Source: Poecilobothrus nobilitatus
Lineage: Eukaryota; Arthropoda; Insecta; Diptera; Dolichopodidae
Assembly: GCA_947095535.1 (NCBI GenBank)
Contig: OX352774.1
Span: 238,291,825 to 238,355,824, forward strand
Reading direction: 5' to 3'
Length of the DNA stretch: 64,000 nucleotides
Both the position numbers and the translations under genes were made by a program. This document shows, piece by piece, positions 59,049 to 64,000 of this stretch. A model generated the notes under the pieces. That model had not been told where the DNA came from, searched no databases, and saw only the letters and a list, made by a program, of their open reading frames with translations. Position 1 is the stretch's first letter; each line of letters opens with the position of its first letter.

Positions 59049-59210
59049 TTATCATTATCAGTTCAGTCGTCAGTATGATAATGGAGTGCAACTGATGAAT
59101 ACCAAATTTTTTTTGCTAATTTAATGAAAACTGACAGTTTTATAAGTATAAATTATCATTTCAGTCACAAACCCGACGCCTGATTTGACGACTGAACTAA
59201 TAATGTATAC
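59049..59210. mobile_element. MITE family M1, copy 1
   Basis: The left arm ATTATCAGTTCAGTCGTCAG (59054-59073) pairs with the right arm TTGACGACTGAACTAATAAT (about 59185-59204). The interior 'gatgaataccaaatttttt' and 'aatgaaaactgac' is shared with the neighbouring copy. About 160 bp, non-coding. Confidence 0.8.
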
Positions 59211-59245
59211 CCTACTTTACTCTCACGCAATGTAACTATACTAGT

Positions 59246-59377
59246 GTATACATATTTTATCAGTTCAGTCGTCAGTTTGATAATTGATAATGCAGTGCAA
59301 GTGATGAATACCAAATTTTTTTTCCTATTTTAATGAAAACTGACGGCTGAACTGACGACTGAACTGATAATGTATAC
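59246..59377. mobile_element. MITE family M1, copy 2
   Basis: 132 bp. The core arms TATCAGTTCAGTCGTCAG and CTGACGACTGAACTGATA are perfect complements. Outside them GTATACAT and ATGTATAC also pair, with a 3-4 base offset. The interior matches copy 1. The two copies sit 35 bases apart in the same orientation. Confidence 0.85.
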
Positions 59378-59859
59378 ACATTACAAACTACTTAACTTAA
59401 ATATGTAATTAAAATTATAGTTAGTACCATTTACATTTAATAATTTTTCTTCAATGACTTTCGCAAAGCAAAATATATTATGTAATATAATTGTTAAGAA
59501 TTAAGTAAGTATTAATTTTTTACTTAAAATTTGATCAAATTTGTAGAGACGGCTTGAAAAAAAATCTAAAAATATTTAAAATTGGTGAAATAAGATCTAA
59601 AATTATGAATGTAATAATATACATTTATTATATTGAAATGAAATGAAATTTAAAAATTAAAAAAACGAAATGAAAAATTTGAAAAAAAAATTAAATAAGA
59701 TAAAATCAAATAAAATTTATTTTTCAAAAATCAAAACGAAACCAAAATTTTATAATATAAACCTAATTTTATATAAAAAACATGAAAATAATCTTGCATA
59801 GTGGCTGGTAATAGAGACAAGAAAAGTTTGTTGAAGTTCTGTCCGCTAAGCTGTTTTCT
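59378..59859. other. AT-rich filler
   Basis: No feature recognised. A minus-strand frame at 59731-59919 overlaps the R-C copy. Confidence 0.5.
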
Positions 59860-60115
59860 TGATTTGTCATTTCTCAAAATCTCAATCACAAAATCCCAAA
59901 TACCGATTTTTACAACCAACTCTAAAATCTTTCCTAATTATCTTTTTGAATACATATTTTAATGTGAAAGAATTTGAACTAGTGAGGGCTGTAGTCATCA
60001 AACCCTCGCTAAACAAATTATTAAAACCCTGATTTTGTAATCAAATCTAAAGTTTTGTTTTTCTTACTTTTTTACATACATACCTACATATTTTAACAAC
60101 AAAGAATTTAACATT
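59860..60115 (+). repeat. Dispersed repeat R-C copy
   Basis: 'tctcaaaatctcaatcacaa', 'aatcccaaataccgattttt', 'caactctaaaatctttccta', 'aacaaattattaaaaccctg' and 'attttgtaatcaaatctaaa' match R-C at 17530-17790 and 29100-29470. The 5' part carries the AAATCCCAAAT unit. Confidence 0.6.
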
Positions 60116-60759
60116 CGACATTTTTTTTTCAAAATACTTTTTTTCGACAAAATAACTGATTCTCCATCAATAATTAGGATTAAATTTTTCAATAAACAGT
60201 TATAAAAAATGAAAATTTTTTTTTATTTTATACATTTTTAGAGAAATGAAATAAGATCTAACATTTATTGTTATACATATGTACCTACGTATTTTATTTC
60301 ATTATTTACTTTTAGATCTTATTTCGGAATTATGAAATAGTCCATAAATAAAATAGAATCTAAAAGTAAATGAAATAACATTTTGAAAAGAAATTTTGCA
60401 TTTTTTTTATATTATTTCATTTTTTTACTTTTAGAAGCTATTTTCGTAGTATTTAATAATTATACTGTTTGTCTTGTCACATAGCCCTTCCGCCTAAAAA
60501 AGTATTGGTTTTAATATTATGCTTTTTAATTTCGATCAGATATTTATTGTATGTATACGTGATTTAATTTGTATAAAAAGTGTATAACAAATTATTGTGG
60601 GAAAGTAATTTTTAATTCGATAAATTATAATTTATTACTTACCGTTAAATATTATAGTGTAAATAGGTATAATGATATTTAATAGGCATAAGCAAATAAA
60701 ATAAAATTAATGCATAAAATAATAATTGTATTTAACCTATTATGCATAGTACATATAAC
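60116..60759. other. AT-rich filler
   Basis: Several repeats of 'aaataagatctaa/aaaagtaaa' (60247-60370) give weak internal symmetry. No gene. Confidence 0.4.
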
Positions 60760-60846
60760 CAATAACCATACATAGTTTACATAGTTTATATACATTACAT
60801 AGTTTACATACATTACATAGTTTACATACACATGTACATAGTTTAA
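60760..60846 (+). repeat. Tandem repeat, ACATAGTTTACAT units
   Basis: 'acatagtttacat' and close variants recur about five times. The minus-strand Tyr/Val-rich frame at 60679-60864 is a translation of this repeat. Confidence 0.85.
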
Positions 60847-62385
60847 CTTAACTACTATAGCCAATGGTTTTAGAAGTATTGTATTATATGTCTATGTGAT
60901 TTGTTATGTAAATATAAATAAATATGTAAATAAATAAAAATTGATTTATTTAATTTTGATATACATATAAGAGATATTTCAAACAAAATATTATTTTATA
61001 TTTTTTTGTATAATACTGTACACACCAAAAAGCAGTAAAACAAACCTTTTAAAATTCTCATGCCATACTTATTACAAAAATAAATTATTATGCGATCTTC
61101 AAAAAGTATCTACATTTTTAAATTTCTTTATTGTATAATAGTATATAATTTACTTGCATGCAACAACTGCACAGTATAACAAACAAACTACAATAATATA
61201 AATATAAATAAACGTAGATAAATAGTTTAGGTTTTTATAATACTATATACTGTATAGTATTGGTATAATAAATTATATTGCACAATACAAACAGAATAAG
61301 TTTAGAATTAGAACAAATATAGTTGCGGAGAGGAGAGGAGAAAAAAAAGGAAAAGAGAAATTATTTTATAAAATCTCTCAAGGGAGACTTCATTTCATTT
61401 ATTTAATCATTTCATTCATATTCAAGGTTTTGTTATATTTTTCTGTTTCTTTTGTTTTTTGTTTTGTTTTGTGTTCATAATAAATTTCTATATAACACAA
61501 TAATGTACACACACAAATAACAATTTAATAAAAACAAAACCTATTTTAAGTGCAAGTAACATGACAGTACAAAATAGAAAAATGAAAAATGAAATAAAAA
61601 TGAAATTAATTTTTTTCACTTCCTTCATTTTATTTCTCAACAAAATAATATCATTCAAATGGGTATTAACTGACTATTGTCTATTGACTATTGAGTTAGT
61701 TATTGATTTTTATTGGGTACTAACTACTAACTAGTAACTATAATCGTTATTAAAACAAGTAAGTTTATTAAAAATAAAATTTAAGGACTGGCGAAATATT
61801 TTCTAGTATGGTTTGAATTTTGTCACATATTAATACATAAATAGACCTCTTATTGAACGGAATGAAAAAAGTGCAATATTATTGAATTTGTGATGCATAT
61901 AATATATATGTACATATACATGTATCTATCAAAATATTAATTTTGATGCAAACTTCAACAAATAATTTTGTGAATTGCATGAGAATTATTTTGTAAATTT
62001 ATTATAAATTTTAAAAATCTACGCTTAAATTTCATTCTTAAAAAAATTTCAAAAATACACACATATGTAGGTATGTATGTACTTGTTTTTTACTGGTTTA
62101 CAATTCAATTCAATTTTTAAAATAAAACAATACAAATCATTTTTTTTTCATTTTATATTACATGCCTCAATGGAAGCGACGAATTTTTATTAGAATAATT
62201 ACGAATACTCATTCCAATAATAACAAATTTTTATATGCAACACACACATTTTTTAGCTTTTATTTTTACAAAATGTACTTTCATACACAATTTGCCTGTA
62301 ACTCAAAAAACCTCATACAATTTTCAATGTACCTAAATACATACTTACATATTACAAAAAACAAAAAAGAACCATAAAAAAACTA
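60847..62385. other. AT-rich filler
   Basis: Includes a purine tract 'ggagaggagaggagaaaaaa' (61327-61346). The frame at 62162-62377 has no recognised features. Confidence 0.45.
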
Positions 62386-62570
62386 CATGCAATAGCGTAT
62401 ATTGTATAGAAACATAAAAAAGAAAATAAAACAAAAAATACGTATAGCTATAGAGTAGACTAGATACCTAACACTATGTAGCTATATAAATACATTTTTA
62501 TATCATTCATATTCAAATTTCAAACTATATGTATAGCAATAGCATATATTGTATAGAAACATAAAATTCG
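62386..62570 (+). repeat. Direct duplication, about 147 bases apart
   Basis: 'gcaatagcgtatattgtata' (62388) and 'gcaatagcatatattgtata' (62535), each followed by 'gaaacataaaa', are nearly identical. This is a partial tandem duplication. Confidence 0.75.
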
Positions 62571-62634
62571 GAAAAAAAAAGAAAAAAGGAGAAAAACAAA
62601 GGCTCATATATTGCGCTAAAAAAAACATGATCCG

Positions 62635-63480
62635 ACGGCTATGAAATCTCAAAATTTTAAATATATCTACGATAAAAATAATATTCGAAATTACAAAATC
62701 CCAAATGCAAAATATAAAAATTAAACCAATTAAACCTTTATATGAGGGTTCGTAGTCAACTCAAGTCACCAATTCCAATTGCGCAACAAAATCAGTGCTT
62801 CATCAATAACTTAGTTAGGTGGGTTTTGGTGAAGATTAATATGTTCGGGAATATATTAGGTTTGGCCAAAAACAATGTTACAATTTATTGTGTTTTTAAA
62901 CAAAAGCAAACAAAAAAAAAATTTATTGTGAATATCAGAATTATCAAAATCAGATTTATCAAAAATATAAATTCTGGTTAATAACAATATTAAATTATAA
63001 TAAAATATGTATATATGCTAAATATTGTATTTTTAAGGATAAAATATAACTAGATGCAGTAGGTATATAAGACACTTTACTGTGGGTTTAAGAGTTGTAT
63101 AACAAAATGGAGTTTTCAATAATTTGTTTAATGTTAGTTCAGGTGGGACAGTATCAATCATTTTGAATCTGTTGTTGAAATGTATTTTGAAATATATGTA
63201 TGTAGGTACAACATATTATGTATATTGTAGAAAAAATTATTTGATTATAAAATCAGGGTTTTAATAATTTGTTAAGCCAGGTTTTAACAAAGTGTATAAG
63301 AAACTTTACTGTGTATAGAAGACTTGGGCCACAAAATTATGATTTCATTAATTTAGTTGCTGGGAGTTTGTTTAAAACTCTATATCCACTGTGTTATTAT
63401 ATTGTTATTTTATTATACCTATACGTTTTATGGCTAATGGTTTGTATGTTTGTATGGTTTGTATTGTTCTAAAGGTAAAT
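62635..63480 (-). repeat. R-C related region with tandem units
   Basis: 'atgaaatctcaaaatttta' and 'aaaatcccaaatgcaaaat' (62640-62710) carry the AAATCCCAAAT unit. In reverse complement 63245-63285 reads 'aacaaattattaaaaccctg', the R-C signature. 'tataagacactttactgtg' (63066) and 'tataagaaactttactgtg' (63293) are direct repeats 227 bases apart. The frames at 62742-62981 and 63269-63472 fall in it and are not supported as genes. Confidence 0.5.
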
Positions 63481-64000
63481 CTATTTTTCGTTTTTTCTCA
63501 GGCAAATTAAATAATTTTTCCAGCGGAAATAACAAAATTAATTTTTAAAATGAAAATATTTTGTTCGTATCAAAACTAATATTCTAAATAAAAATATTTT
63601 TCTTTTCCTGATGCAAGAAATGAATTTTTTTTGGCGTAAATCAAAATTTATTTTTAGTTTCTTATCCTGTGAGAAGCAAATTCGTTACATTTTGCCATTT
63701 TGATCATAATTCATGGGAACAAAATTAACGAAACTTTTATATTAAATATTGTTCTTAATAATGGGATATTGAAATTTTTGATTTTATGTTAATCTTGTTG
63801 TATATTAATAGGATTTTGAATTTTGGATTAATTACCAAAATCCATTAAAATAGCATGCCAGTAATTATAACACTTTTTGTAATGCATTTTAGTTGTTATA
63901 CGAGATCGTCATTTGAAAAAAAAATTCTTAAATAATATTATGTATGCCTTATGATGTCTATACTCTGTGTATATGTTGATTTATAAATAAAAAAATGGAA
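63481..64000. other. AT-rich filler to window end
   Basis: No feature recognised. The sequence continues beyond the window. Confidence 0.5.

Noticed and set aside
60679..60864. 61-codon Tyr/Val-rich minus-strand frame
   Set aside because: It is the translation of an ACATAGTTTACAT-type tandem repeat.

Overview
This is a very AT-rich (roughly 80% A+T by eye), gene-poor stretch of eukaryotic nuclear DNA. It looks like insect intergenic or intronic DNA, most likely from a true fly (brachyceran Diptera). The taxon is an inference: tRNA-headed SINEs, a mariner-superfamily element, and an element with a GGAC run, a 'taaatcgactcag' motif and a terminal 'agggtata' hairpin of a kind I recall from fly genomes. 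I see no operon structure, no bacterial or phage gene, no rRNA, no convincing functional tRNA gene and no complete host gene. Most long open frames are artefacts of A/T-rich sequence.

The content is a layered set of mobile elements in AT-rich filler. Two elements keep recognisable transposase sequence. One is a mariner/Tc1-superfamily element at 39010-40305, with 25-bp perfect terminal inverted repeats and a 361-codon frame broken by one amber codon just before the second catalytic Asp. The other is an internally deleted hAT element at 54917-55772, with an 8-bp target duplication and a remnant of the C-terminal dimerisation region. Non-autonomous DNA elements include a Helentron/HINE-like element with about seven 141-bp tandem units (9098-10419), a foldback-like element (16840-17910), a piggyBac-like TTAA-flanked MITE (18344-18614), a side-by-side pair of small palindromic MITEs (59049-59377) and a two-copy MITE family (36845-36992 and 49838-49985).

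There are at least two tRNA-derived SINE families. S1 (copies near 2.6, 3.6, 22.8, 45.4, 51.0, 51.4 and 57.5 kb) has near-perfect A and B boxes, a 3' stem-loop and an A tail. S2 has one full-length 423-bp copy at 26516-26938 with an 18-bp perfect target duplication, a second long copy at 22945-23399 and a diverged copy nested in another repeat at 37137-37412. A related tRNA-like head at 27.7 kb is joined to a roughly 600-bp repeat (called R-D here) whose second copy is at 7.3 kb.

Other unnamed repeat families are R-A (six copies, 400-800 bp, ending in a GGAC-rich segment), R-B (a tandem pair at 36 kb and a copy at 42.3 kb) and R-C (copies at 17.5, 29.1, 59.9 and 63.2 kb). A few GC-richer islands carry protein-like but interrupted frames that I cannot name: 14362-14589 (-), 6846-6962 (-) and about 6230-6390 (+). 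No multi-gene system is visible. The window is best read as a record of successive transposon and SINE insertions.
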